A program made the translations under genes and the position numbers. This document shows positions 8,869 through 15,171 of a stretch of 32,879 bases of DNA, in pieces (the stretch's first letter is position 1; every line of letters begins with the position of its first letter). The DNA is taken from NCBI GenBank assembly GCA_024281075.1, contig JAMXLK010000014.1:1-32879 (forward strand), given 5' to 3'. A model generated the notes under the pieces. That model was given only the letters and a program-made list of their open reading frames with translations, was not told the origin of the DNA and did not search any database. Source of the stretch: Vulcanimicrobiia bacterium. Its GTDB lineage: Bacteria; Vulcanimicrobiota; Vulcanimicrobiia; Vulcanimicrobiales; Vulcanimicrobiaceae.

Positions 8869-9518
8869 GATTCGGTTACCTCCGTCCCGCTCAGAAGCCT
8901 GCGCAGCTGCTCCTTCGCGCGAAATAAATGCGTTTTTACCGTACCCATCGGCAGGCCGAGTACCGTCGCGATCTCTTCGTACTGCTTACCTTGAAGGTGA
9001 AAGAGCGTCACGACCGTGCGATACTTTTCGGGCAGCGAATCAATTGCGGCGCGTAGCCGGGAGGCCTCGTCGAGCGCGATGACGCGCGCTTCGGGCCCCG
9101 GCGCCGCATCGGCGCGATCCGGCAGCTCCTCGCTTGCATAGTGCTTTCGCCGGTTCAGCCGGTCGCAGCACGCGTGATACGTAATCGCGAAGATCCAGGT
9201 CGAGAATTTGGAGCCTTGCCGGAAGGTCCGCAGGCTGCGAAACGCTTTGAAAAACGCCTCCTGCGTCGCGTCGCGCGCCTCTTCGACGTCGTGCAGCGTC
9301 CGGTACGCCAGATGGTAGACGGCACGGTCGTACCGCTCCACCAGCGTCGCAAACGCCTCCGTGTTGCCGCGGAGCGTCAACGCTACCAAATCGCCGTCCG
9401 CCGGCTCAGCTTTCACGTGCACGGCCGGGGCTCGCAACGTGTCCTGAGCGAGCGGAGCGAGTCGAAGGAGCCTGTCCTGAGCGAGCGGAGCGAGTCGAAG
9501 GGGCAAGAGTGCCGACAC
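8865..9518 (-). CDS. ECF RNA polymerase sigma factor
   Basis: A 217-aa sigma-70 family protein with region 2 (about 48-115: AFATLVERYDRAVYHLAYR, ATQEAFFKAFRSLRTF, KFSTWIFAITYHACCDRLNRRK) and region 4 (about 155-210: LPEKYRTVVTLFHLQG, YEEIATVLGLPMGTVKTHLFRAKEQLRRLL). Regions 1 and 3 are absent, as expected for an ECF factor of the RpoE/SigW type. The start is uncertain. GTG 9518 gives a 32-residue extension that is a translated tandem REP repeat (twice the 11-mer LRLAPLAQDxL). Starting at GTG 9422 or 9416 gives about 185 aa, the usual ECF length, and leaves the repeats in the leader. It heads the minus-strand regulatory transcript. Confidence 0.93.
   Translation of the reverse strand: MSALLPLRLAPLAQDRLLRLAPLAQDTLRAPAVHVKAEPADGDLVALTLRGNTEAFATLVERYDRAVYHLAYRTLHDVEEARDATQEAFFKAFRSLRTFRQGSKFSTWIFAITYHACCDRLNRRKHYASEELPDRADAAPGPEARVIALDEASRLRAAIDSLPEKYRTVVTLFHLQGKQYEEIATVLGLPMGTVKTHLFRAKEQLRRLLSGTEVTES
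9441..9501. repeat. Tandem REP-like element (two copies)
   Basis: Two identical 28-base units, at 9441-9468 and 9474-9501, read GTCCTGAGCGAGCGGAGCGA followed by GTCGAAGG. Their period is 33 bases. Each unit is partly self-complementary (CGAGCGGAGCG core) and shares CTGAGC...GTCGAAGG with the elements at 11259-11277 and 14559-14601. The pair lies at the 5' end of the sigma factor reading frame, where the 33-base period keeps frame and encodes an 11-residue repeat. Confidence 0.85.
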
Positions 9519-9526
9519 GCCTCTTT

Positions 9527-9552
9527 TACGCGGCAGCCCGGCCCGTTGTTTC
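9527..9552 (-). promoter_or_regulatory. Predicted ECF-type promoter for the sigma factor operon
   Basis: On the minus strand, GAAAC (9548-9552) is followed after 17 bases by CGTA (9527-9530). This is the pattern of SigW-like ECF promoters (GAAAC, 16-17 bases, CGTA). It would start transcription near 9520, just upstream of the sigma factor frame, suggesting autoregulation. The -35 is one half of the palindrome GTTTCGAAAC (9548-9557) shared with the divergent promoter. Confidence 0.5.
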
Positions 9553-9577
9553 GAAACATCCGGGCCGCCGCGCCGTA
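9553..9577 (+). promoter_or_regulatory. Predicted ECF-type promoter for the DUF4097/membrane protein pair
   Basis: On the plus strand, GAAAC (9553-9557) is followed after 16 bases by CGTA (9574-9577), mirroring the minus-strand promoter from the same palindrome. The predicted transcript would start near 9584 and carry about 160 bases of leader before the ATG at 9745. Function is inferred from pattern and context. Confidence 0.5.
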
Positions 9578-9744
9578 ACTGGGGCAGGAACTTTTACGGA
9601 GGCCCAACCCAAAAATGACCACGATCCCGAACAAAACTCTTCCCCGCGGTATCCGCTCCGAGCGGCCGACTCTGCCGCAAGATGACCGGAACTCCGCGCA
9701 ATCCCTGCGCCCCACCTTTGACGGCTGGGGGCCGAGGCTCTAAA

Positions 9745-10662
9745 ATGTCGCGCGCAACGGTCGTCGCGATGCTCCTCGCGGCCGAGATTGCGATCGTCGG
9801 CATGGCGATCTACGCGCTCGGACGCGGCGGCACGTCGTTTGCCGCAAGCTTGCATTCGCCGGATTTCGCCGCGGCGCCGATCGCGCCGCTCGCGGCCGGC
9901 GCGACGCCCCACGTCGTCATCGACGATCCGCGCTCGCGCGTCATCGTCGGCACGTCGGGTGACGAGCTGGTCCACGTGCGCGATCTGACGCGCATCCGCG
10001 GCGCCGTCTTCTCGAGCGGTCCATATCCGCACTTGACGGCTACCCGCACGGCCGACGGCGTGCGCATCGCGCGACCCGACGGGGGCCGCGCCACCTTCAG
10101 CATTTTTGACATGAGCGTGCAGCGCATCGAAGTCGACGTGCCGCCCGGCGCGCGCCTAGAGGTCGCACGGTGCGAAGGCGCGGAGGTCAATGGCCTCGAC
10201 GGCGGCGTGAGCGTTCATTCGGTTGACGGCCACATCAGCCTGAGCGATCTGCGCGGCAGCGTCGATGCGCACAGCGATGACGGCTATATCAGCGCGACGA
10301 ACGTGCGCGGCGACCGCCTCGCGATGGAATCGATGGACGGGCATCTCTCGCTCGACAACGTTGCCGTCAACTCGCTGGTCGGCACGACGCGCGACGGCCA
10401 TATCGAGGCCGGCAATTTGAGCGTCGGAAACGACGCGAGCCTGCAGACCGCCGATGGATGGATGCGCGTACGCTTCGCGCCCGGCGCCGACGTCACCGTC
10501 GATGCCTCGACGCGCGACGGAAAGATCACCGTCGACGGATTCTCAAGCGATAACGACTCTTCCGCGCAGCGCACGATCCGTCTCGGCGCGGGCACCGGCC
10601 GCGTGAAGTTGGCCACCGATGACGGATCGATTCACATTACCACCAACGGAGCATTCCAATAA
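9745..10662 (+). CDS. Membrane-anchored DUF4097 family beta-strand repeat protein
   Basis: 305 aa. ATG 9745 is chosen because GAGG (9734-9737) lies 7 bases upstream and the hydrophobic segment follows at once (MSRATVVAMLLAAEIAIVGMAIYAL). An upstream in-frame start at 9682 would add a non-hydrophobic leader. The rest is a run of short repeats with a D-G turn (SVHSVDGHISLSDLRG, AHSDDGYISATNVRG, ESMDGHLSLDNV, TTRDGHIEAGNL, DDGSIHITTN), the classic DUF4097 beta-solenoid. The protein is probably held by one N-terminal helix with the solenoid outside the membrane. The stop overlaps the next start (TAATG). It is divergent from the sigma factor and in the same locus as a second DUF4097-like protein. 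Confidence 0.85.
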   Translation: MSRATVVAMLLAAEIAIVGMAIYALGRGGTSFAASLHSPDFAAAPIAPLAAGATPHVVIDDPRSRVIVGTSGDELVHVRDLTRIRGAVFSSGPYPHLTATRTADGVRIARPDGGRATFSIFDMSVQRIEVDVPPGARLEVARCEGAEVNGLDGGVSVHSVDGHISLSDLRGSVDAHSDDGYISATNVRGDRLAMESMDGHLSLDNVAVNSLVGTTRDGHIEAGNLSVGNDASLQTADGWMRVRFAPGADVTVDASTRDGKITVDGFSSDNDSSAQRTIRLGAGTGRVKLATDDGSIHITTNGAFQ

Positions 10663-11258
10663 TGGATGACAACATCGTAGCCGCCCTTGCCGTAACGTGC
10701 ATCTTCGGATTGCCGGTCATGGGCTGGATCGTCTCGCGAGTTCTCGCGCACCAGGAGCGTATGGAGATGCTGCGCCGCGGCGTCGTGCCGCCGCCCAACG
10801 CGCGCGACATGCGGCGCGCCATGAAGCACGGCTGGACGCCCGGCGCAGCTCCGCAAGACATGGCGAACCACTATGATTACTATCCGCATGACTTCTACGC
10901 TCAGCAGCAGCTGCGCAGGGGCATGCAAGTCGCCTGCATCGGATTGGCACTTCTGATCGGTTTGAGCTTCATCGGAAACCGCGGCGGCGTGTGGTACCCG
11001 GGTCCCTGGCTCCTGGGCGGACTGATCCCCCTCTTCGTGGGAATCGCCCAGATCATCAGCGCCGTGCTCGGCGGAGCCAGCTTCGGCCCGGCGTCGACCC
11101 GGCAGCGCTTCGGCCCGGGTCCGTCGACGGCGTCGGGGACGCCCGGCCCGCAGAGTGCCGGAGCGGTTCCTCCGGGGCCGGCCACGTACGGCGGCTGGCG
11201 CCCGGGCCCGACGCCCGAGATCGAGAAGCCGGCCTCACCCCCCGACTACCGCGGCTGA
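10662..11258 (+). CDS. Small membrane protein, DUF6249-like
   Basis: A 198-aa protein translationally coupled to the DUF4097 gene. There are three hydrophobic stretches: about 5-25 (IVAALAVTCIFGLPVMGWIV), about 88-105 (ACIGLALLIGLSFIG) and about 113-133 (WLLGGLIPLFVGIAQIISAVL). After the first helix comes HQERMEMLRRGVVPPP, resembling the post-helix motif of DUF6249-type proteins, a resemblance I cannot verify. The C-terminal 60 residues are Pro/Gly-rich and probably disordered. Function is unknown; it probably works with the DUF4097 partner. A REP-like element begins on the base after its stop codon. Confidence 0.75.
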   Translation: MDDNIVAALAVTCIFGLPVMGWIVSRVLAHQERMEMLRRGVVPPPNARDMRRAMKHGWTPGAAPQDMANHYDYYPHDFYAQQQLRRGMQVACIGLALLIGLSFIGNRGGVWYPGPWLLGGLIPLFVGIAQIISAVLGGASFGPASTRQRFGPGPSTASGTPGPQSAGAVPPGPATYGGWRPGPTPEIEKPASPPDYRG

Positions 11259-11277
11259 CCCTTCGACAGGCTCAGGG
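11259..11277. repeat. REP-like element
   Basis: CCCTTCGACAGGCTCAGGG lies directly after the TGA of the preceding membrane-protein gene. Its ends pair (CCCT/AGGG), and its reverse complement carries the CTGAGC...GTCGAAGG core seen at two other loci in the window. The position is typical for an intergenic REP element and may stabilise the 3' end of the upstream mRNA. Confidence 0.7.
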
Positions 11278-11293
11278 CAACGCCCAAAAGAGG

Positions 11294-11332
11294 AAAAAAA
11301 CAATGCCGCCGGTCAAGCGACCGGCGGCATTG
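11294..11332 (-). terminator. Intrinsic terminator of the 46-aa gene
   Basis: A perfect 13-base stem, CAATGCCGCCGGT (11301-11313) / ACCGGCGGCATTG (11320-11332), with a 6-base loop. On the minus strand it is followed directly by seven U residues (A-run 11294-11300). It sits 21 bases beyond the stop of the small minus-strand gene. Plus-strand reading lacks a U-tract, so the terminator is directional. Confidence 0.88.
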
Positions 11333-11353
11333 CACATCGAAAAAAAGACGATT

Positions 11354-11494
11354 CTATTTGCAGGACACCAAGGCCATAGCCCAACCAGCGGCCGTGCGAG
11401 TCCTGACCAGATATCCGTCCGCAGTCCGATCGTAAACCTGATAGCCCGCTCTGAGTGCGTCGGCTAGCGATTTGAAGACGATAAGACCTGCCAT
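11354..11494 (-). CDS. 46-aa orphan small protein
   Basis: A complete small gene: ATG 11494, stop TAG 11354-11356. A perfect AGGAGG (complement of 11503-11508) lies 8 bases upstream of the ATG. A TTGCTA-17-TATAGA promoter precedes it and a strong intrinsic terminator follows. The protein begins MAGLIVFKSLADALRAGYQV and continues with YDRTADGYLVRTRTAAGWAM, ending ALVSCK. It is predicted soluble and basic, with a possible alpha-beta arrangement and one Cys. I do not recognise a family. A monocistronic unit with all expression signals in a compact genome argues strongly that it is real. Confidence 0.82.
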   Translation of the reverse strand: MAGLIVFKSLADALRAGYQVYDRTADGYLVRTRTAAGWAMALVSCK

Positions 11495-11527
11495 CTGCGG
11501 ACCCTCCTTTCCCATTTATTTACGCTC

Positions 11528-11556
11528 TCTATACAGTATAACGGCTCAGGTAGCAA
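11528..11556 (-). promoter_or_regulatory. Promoter of the 46-aa gene
   Basis: On the minus strand, TTGCTA (11551-11556) is separated by exactly 17 bases from TATAGA (11528-11533). This is a good housekeeping sigma-70 promoter within an AT-rich patch. The start would fall near 11521, about 27 bases before the ATG. The -10 overlaps a small palindrome (11530-11540). Confidence 0.6.
11530..11540. promoter_or_regulatory. Palindrome between divergent small gene and pyrK
   Basis: TATAC-A-GTATA is a perfect 11-base palindrome overlapping the -10 of the small gene's promoter. On the plus strand it provides TATAAC (11537-11542), a possible -10 for the pyr operon, though no convincing -35 accompanies it. 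It could be a symmetric bidirectional -10 region or an operator. Confidence 0.35.
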
Positions 11557-11613
11557 GGGTGTGTAGCCGTTTCCGGAGATTTTAGTAAGAATTTGTTGAA
11601 AAACCGTGAAGCG

Positions 11614-12438
11614 ATGGCGACGACCGACCATACTGCCGCCGTGCACGAAACGACGGTGCTCGAACGTCACGAATTGGCGGCCGGCGTTATTCATTTGTCG
11701 CTCGATGCGCCGCAATTAGCGGGTGCGACGCGACCCGGCCAATACGTCATGGCGATTCCTCCAAGCGCGCAAACGGCTGCAACGGCGCTTGCCGTCTATG
11801 AAGCGGAAGGCAAGCGCGCAAGCCTTCTCTTCTTTGTAACCGGCAAACGCACGCGTGAGCTCGCCGAGCTTCGCTGCGGCGATCGCTTGGACGTGGTTGG
11901 TCCGCTCGGCAACGGTTTTCAATGTATGAATAACGCGCGAGACGTTGCGATCGTTGCCGGCGGAGTCGGAATCGCGTCGGTACTGCTCTGCGCGCGCGAG
12001 TTGCTGCGCGACGGCGCACGCGTGCGGCTCTTCTACGGAGCGCGTACGGCTGAACTGCTCGTCGAAGCGCAACGCTTCGCCGATGCTGGATGCGAGCTGG
12101 TGTTGACGACCGATGACGGCAGCGCCGGCGAACGCGGATTCATCACCGACGCCCTCGAGCGCGCGCGCAAACCCGAAGCCATCTACGCCTGCGGACCGAC
12201 GCCGATGCTGCGAACCGTCGCGCGCATCGCGACGGAACTTCGCATTCCGGCGCAGCTCGCGCTCGAAGAAACGTTTGGCTGCGGCATCGGCGGCTGCTGG
12301 GGATGCGTCGTGCCGCTTGCCGGTCACAGCTCGCAAGCACCGAGCTTTCCGCCCGCCGTGCGCGGCGGCAGCGACGTGGTTTACGCGCGCATTTGCCGCG
12401 AAGGCCCGGTCTTTCTCGCCGACGAGCTGCGATGGTGA
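11614..12438 (+). CDS. pyrK: Dihydroorotate dehydrogenase electron transfer subunit
   Basis: A 274-aa FAD/[2Fe-2S] protein that passes electrons from PyrD (class 1B) to NAD+. The N-terminal FAD-binding barrel includes ATRPGQYVMAI; the nucleotide-binding domain has VAGGVGIASVLLCAREL and IYACGPTPML; the C-terminal cluster motif GCGIGGCWGC plus a later Cys (ARICREGPVF) supplies four ligands. ATG 11614 is preferred over TTG 11593/11596, since it gives a normal N-terminus, although its Shine-Dalgarno is weak. pyrD begins inside its last codons (7-base overlap), as expected for an obligate complex. It is the first gene of pyrK-pyrD-pyrF-pyrE. Confidence 0.92.
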   Translation: MATTDHTAAVHETTVLERHELAAGVIHLSLDAPQLAGATRPGQYVMAIPPSAQTAATALAVYEAEGKRASLLFFVTGKRTRELAELRCGDRLDVVGPLGNGFQCMNNARDVAIVAGGVGIASVLLCARELLRDGARVRLFYGARTAELLVEAQRFADAGCELVLTTDDGSAGERGFITDALERARKPEAIYACGPTPMLRTVARIATELRIPAQLALEETFGCGIGGCWGCVVPLAGHSSQAPSFPPAVRGGSDVVYARICREGPVFLADELRW

Positions 12439-13394
12439 ACGTGCGGCCGAGTCTTACGACGCGGATTGGACAGCTCGAGCTTGCGTATCCGACGCTCATG
12501 GGCAGCGGCTGCTACGGCACCGGCGAGGAGTTCGCACCGTTCGCCGATCTTCGCAAGATTGGAGCGATCGTGCTCAAGAGCGTGACGCGCCTGCCGCGCC
12601 TCGGCAATCCGATGCCGAGAATCGTTCACACGTCGGCGGGCATGCTCAATGCGATCGGATTGCAGAATCCCGGAATCGAGTGGTATCTCGAGCGCGAGCT
12701 TCCGAAATATTCGGGCCGGCCGTGCAAGCTCGTCGGCAGCGTTGCCGGATTTTCGATCGACGATTATGCCTATGTCACGCAGCGTTTGGCGGCACGGAGC
12801 GAGATCGCCGCGATCGAGCTCAACGTATCCTGCCCGAACGTCGCGAGCGAAGGCGAGACGTTCGGATGCGATCCTGGTCTCACGGCGCGCGTCGTTCGCG
12901 CCGCACGCGCCGGAACCGATAAAACGCTGATCGTGAAACTCTCACCCAACGTCACCGATATTTGCGCCGTCGCACGTGAGGCCGAAGCCGCCGGTGCCGA
13001 CGCGCTGGCGGTGATCAATACCGTGCGCGGCATGGCGATCGACGTGGAAGCCTGGCATCCGCGGTTAGCAAATGTCAGCGGCGGACTCTCCGGCCCCGCG
13101 ATCCGGCCGGTCGCGGTGCTTGCGGTCTACGAAGTGGCGCAAGCGGTGAAGATCCCGATCGTCGGCCAAGGCGGCATCGAAACCGTCACCGACGCGCTCG
13201 AGTTCTTTTTGGCGGGTGCGAGTGCGATTTCGATCGGAACGGCGAACTTCACCGACCCGCGCGTTCCCGAGCGCATCGTCGCCGAGCTCGAAGCGTATCT
13301 GGCGCGCCGCGGGTGCGCGAGCATCGACGCGATCGTCGGAAAAGCGAATGTAGGCTTTGCCACACCGCACCAATACGAAGGAGACGAGGGGTGA
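12432..13394 (+). CDS. pyrD: Dihydroorotate dehydrogenase, class 1B catalytic subunit
   Basis: A 320-aa FMN enzyme that oxidises dihydroorotate to orotate in de novo pyrimidine synthesis. ATG 12432 overlaps the end of pyrK; longer in-frame starts only read through pyrK in another frame. Motifs are LMGSGCYGTGEE, GMLNAIGLQNPGIEWYL, the catalytic cysteine in ELNVSCPNV, the FMN-binding lysine region IVKLSPNVTDI, INTVRGMAIDVE, VGQGGIETV and AGASAISIGTANF. A Cys (not Ser) base and the adjacent pyrK define class 1B. pyrF follows after 12 bases. Confidence 0.95.
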   Translation: MVNVRPSLTTRIGQLELAYPTLMGSGCYGTGEEFAPFADLRKIGAIVLKSVTRLPRLGNPMPRIVHTSAGMLNAIGLQNPGIEWYLERELPKYSGRPCKLVGSVAGFSIDDYAYVTQRLAARSEIAAIELNVSCPNVASEGETFGCDPGLTARVVRAARAGTDKTLIVKLSPNVTDICAVAREAEAAGADALAVINTVRGMAIDVEAWHPRLANVSGGLSGPAIRPVAVLAVYEVAQAVKIPIVGQGGIETVTDALEFFLAGASAISIGTANFTDPRVPERIVAELEAYLARRGCASIDAIVGKANVGFATPHQYEGDEG

Positions 13395-13406
13395 GAGGTT
13401 GATGCA

Positions 13407-14117
13407 ATGGCGCAGTTAATCGTGGCGCTCGACGTTCCCAGCGCCGAACGCGCCGAAGCGCTGGTGGATCAGCTCTACGATCTCGACGTGATCGTCAAAA
13501 TCGGGCTCGAAGCGCTCTGCGGCTATCCTCAACGCATTCTCACGTACTGTGAAGCGCGCGACGTCCGCACGTTCATCGACGCGAAACTGCACGACATTCC
13601 GCGGACGGTGGCGGCGGCAATGGCGCAGCTGGTACGTCCGAACGTGCATCTGATCAACGTGCACGCTCTGGGCGGTCTGGAAATGATGCGCGCCGCCGTG
13701 GATGCGGCGAACGAACGCGCCGCCGAGCTCGGCGTCGAGCCGCCCAACGTGATGGCGGTGACGCTGCTCACGAGCATCGCGCCTGAAGATCTCAACGAGC
13801 TGGGCTTTCAAGGCGGTCCGGGCGAAAACGCGATTCGGCTCGCTGCATTGGCGCGCGACGCCGGCTGTGCCGGCGTCGTCTGCAGCGCGCACGAGGTTCG
13901 CGACCTCAAGCATTTCTTCGGCGACGATTTTCTCACGCTGACGCCCGGAATTCGCCCGACCGGCAGCGTGCACGGCGATCAGAAGCGCGTTACCACGCCC
14001 GCCGAGGCCGTCGCGGCGGGTTCCGACTATGTCGTCGTCGGCCGTCCGATCGTCGAGGCGTCGGATCCACTCGCTGCCGCCAAAGAGATTCTCGAGCAGA
14101 TGTCGGTTCGCGCATGA
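13407..14117 (+). CDS. pyrF: Orotidine 5'-phosphate decarboxylase
   Basis: A 236-aa TIM-barrel enzyme converting OMP to UMP. It has LIVALDVPSAERAEALV at the N-terminus, the catalytic D-x-K-x-x-D in DAKLHDIPRTV (about 52-62), a VNVHALGG-like INVHALGGLEMM block, CSAHEV, and the phosphate-binding TPGIRP plus VVVGRPIVEA near the C-terminus. GAGAGG (13393-13398) lies 8 bases before ATG 13407. The stop overlaps the pyrE start by 4 bases (ATGA). Confidence 0.95.
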   Translation: MAQLIVALDVPSAERAEALVDQLYDLDVIVKIGLEALCGYPQRILTYCEARDVRTFIDAKLHDIPRTVAAAMAQLVRPNVHLINVHALGGLEMMRAAVDAANERAAELGVEPPNVMAVTLLTSIAPEDLNELGFQGGPGENAIRLAALARDAGCAGVVCSAHEVRDLKHFFGDDFLTLTPGIRPTGSVHGDQKRVTTPAEAVAAGSDYVVVGRPIVEASDPLAAAKEILEQMSVRA

Positions 14118-14710
14118 GCCTGACTCAAGCGGATCTGCACGGCGCGCTGGCGGAACGCGGCGCGCTGCTTCAGGGTCACTTCCGTTTGAGCTCCGGCCGT
14201 CACAGCGATCGCTTCGTTCAAAAGTTTCGCATTCTCGAAGACCCGGTGCTGCTCGAGCGCGTCGCGCGCGAGCTGGCGGATCGTTTTCGTTCGCTCGAAC
14301 CGACGATCGTCGTGGGCGCCGCAGTCGGCGGAATACTTTTGGCATACGAAGTCGCGCGTCAGCTCGGCACCAAAGCGATCTTCGTCGAGAAAGTAAACGG
14401 TGTACCGGTGTTGCGCCGTGGGTTCACTCTGAGGCCGGACGATCGGGCGCTGCTGGTCGAAGACGTTCTCACCACCGGCCAATCCATGCGGGAAACGATC
14501 GACGTCGTTCGCGCCACCGGCGCTTCAATCGTCGGATTGGGCGTGATCGTGTCACGCGCCGATCCTGTCACCCTGAGCGTGTCGAAGGGCGACAGGATCG
14601 GGAACACTGTGGCGCTGCTCGATTTACCGCTGCAATCGTACGACGAGGCGGAGTGTCCGCAATGCCGCGCCGGAGAGCCGCTCACCGATCCGGGCTCGCG
14701 CCGCGCGTGA
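14114..14710 (+). CDS. pyrE: Orotate phosphoribosyltransferase carrying a translated REP insert
   Basis: A 198-aa enzyme joining orotate and PRPP to form OMP. It has FRLSSGRHSDRFVQKFRI near the N-terminus, VGAAVGGILLAYEVARQ, and the PRPP-binding LVEDVLTTGQSM (about 115-126). After the strand GLGVIVSRAD the family's usual short RSGG...FGVP loop is replaced by a stretch encoding PVTLSVSKGDRIGNT, before VALLDLPLQSYDEAECPQC resumes. The inserted DNA (14559-14601) is a REP-like hairpin, kept in frame and without stops. The loop is surface-exposed in relatives, so activity may survive. A GNAT gene starts within its stop codon. Confidence 0.92.
   Translation: MSLTQADLHGALAERGALLQGHFRLSSGRHSDRFVQKFRILEDPVLLERVARELADRFRSLEPTIVVGAAVGGILLAYEVARQLGTKAIFVEKVNGVPVLRRGFTLRPDDRALLVEDVLTTGQSMRETIDVVRATGASIVGLGVIVSRADPVTLSVSKGDRIGNTVALLDLPLQSYDEAECPQCRAGEPLTDPGSRRA
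14559..14601. repeat. REP-like hairpin inside pyrE
   Basis: Perfect 11-base arms, CCGATCCTGTC (14559-14569) and GACAGGATCGG (14591-14601), flank the 21-base core 14570-14590, which includes CCCTGAGCGTGTCGAAGGG with its own CCCT/AGGG pairing. The core belongs to the same family as 9441-9501 and 11259-11277. It is translated as part of PyrE. Confidence 0.85.
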
Positions 14711-15171
14711 CGCTCGCAGTACGCGCGGCCGGCGGCGCGGATGACGCTGCGTTCATCAAGTCGCTCGGGCGCGAGTGCGCGATGTCGAGCGTCGCGTCGT
14801 TTCGGCCGGCGAGCGAATCGAAGGTGCGCACGGCATTCGACCGGCTCTACGATATCGTGGACGACCAATCGCACGTGAAGCTCATCGCCCAGCGCGATGG
14901 CGAGCGGGTCGGGTTTCTGCTGATGCTCGATGGGCTTGCCGACGAGGTGACGCTGGAGCCGCAGGCGTTCGTGGCCTATATGGCCGTTAAGCCCGGCGCG
15001 CGGGGTGAAGGGGTAGGCGCGGCGCTGCTCGCTGCGGCCGAGGATGAGGCAAGAAGGCGCCTTCTACCGTATATGGCTTTGATGGTCACCGAAGAGAACG
15101 AGGCTGCACGGCGGCTCTACGAGCGCGCCGGATATCGGACGGAGCGCCGATTGCTGTGCAAACCGCTGTAA
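14707..15171 (+). CDS. GNAT family N-acetyltransferase
   Basis: 154 aa. GTG 14707 overlaps the pyrE stop by 4 bases (GTGA); longer in-frame extensions run through pyrE and are rejected. Acetyl-CoA-binding motif A is AYMAVKPGARGEGVGAALLAAAEDEARRR (R-G-E-G-V-G-A pattern, about 97-116), and motif B is NEAARRLYERAGYRTERRL at the C-terminus. The acceptor substrate is unknown. It is coupled to the pyr operon and overlaps the following permease gene by 16 bases. Its role in pyrimidine metabolism is not evident, so the link may be transcriptional only. Confidence 0.88.
   Translation: MTLAVRAAGGADDAAFIKSLGRECAMSSVASFRPASESKVRTAFDRLYDIVDDQSHVKLIAQRDGERVGFLLMLDGLADEVTLEPQAFVAYMAVKPGARGEGVGAALLAAAEDEARRRLLPYMALMVTEENEAARRLYERAGYRTERRLLCKPL

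Noticed and set aside
9441-9501. Tandem units as a CRISPR array
   Set aside because: Only two units with a 5-base gap, no spacers and no cas genes; the sequence belongs to the REP-like family.
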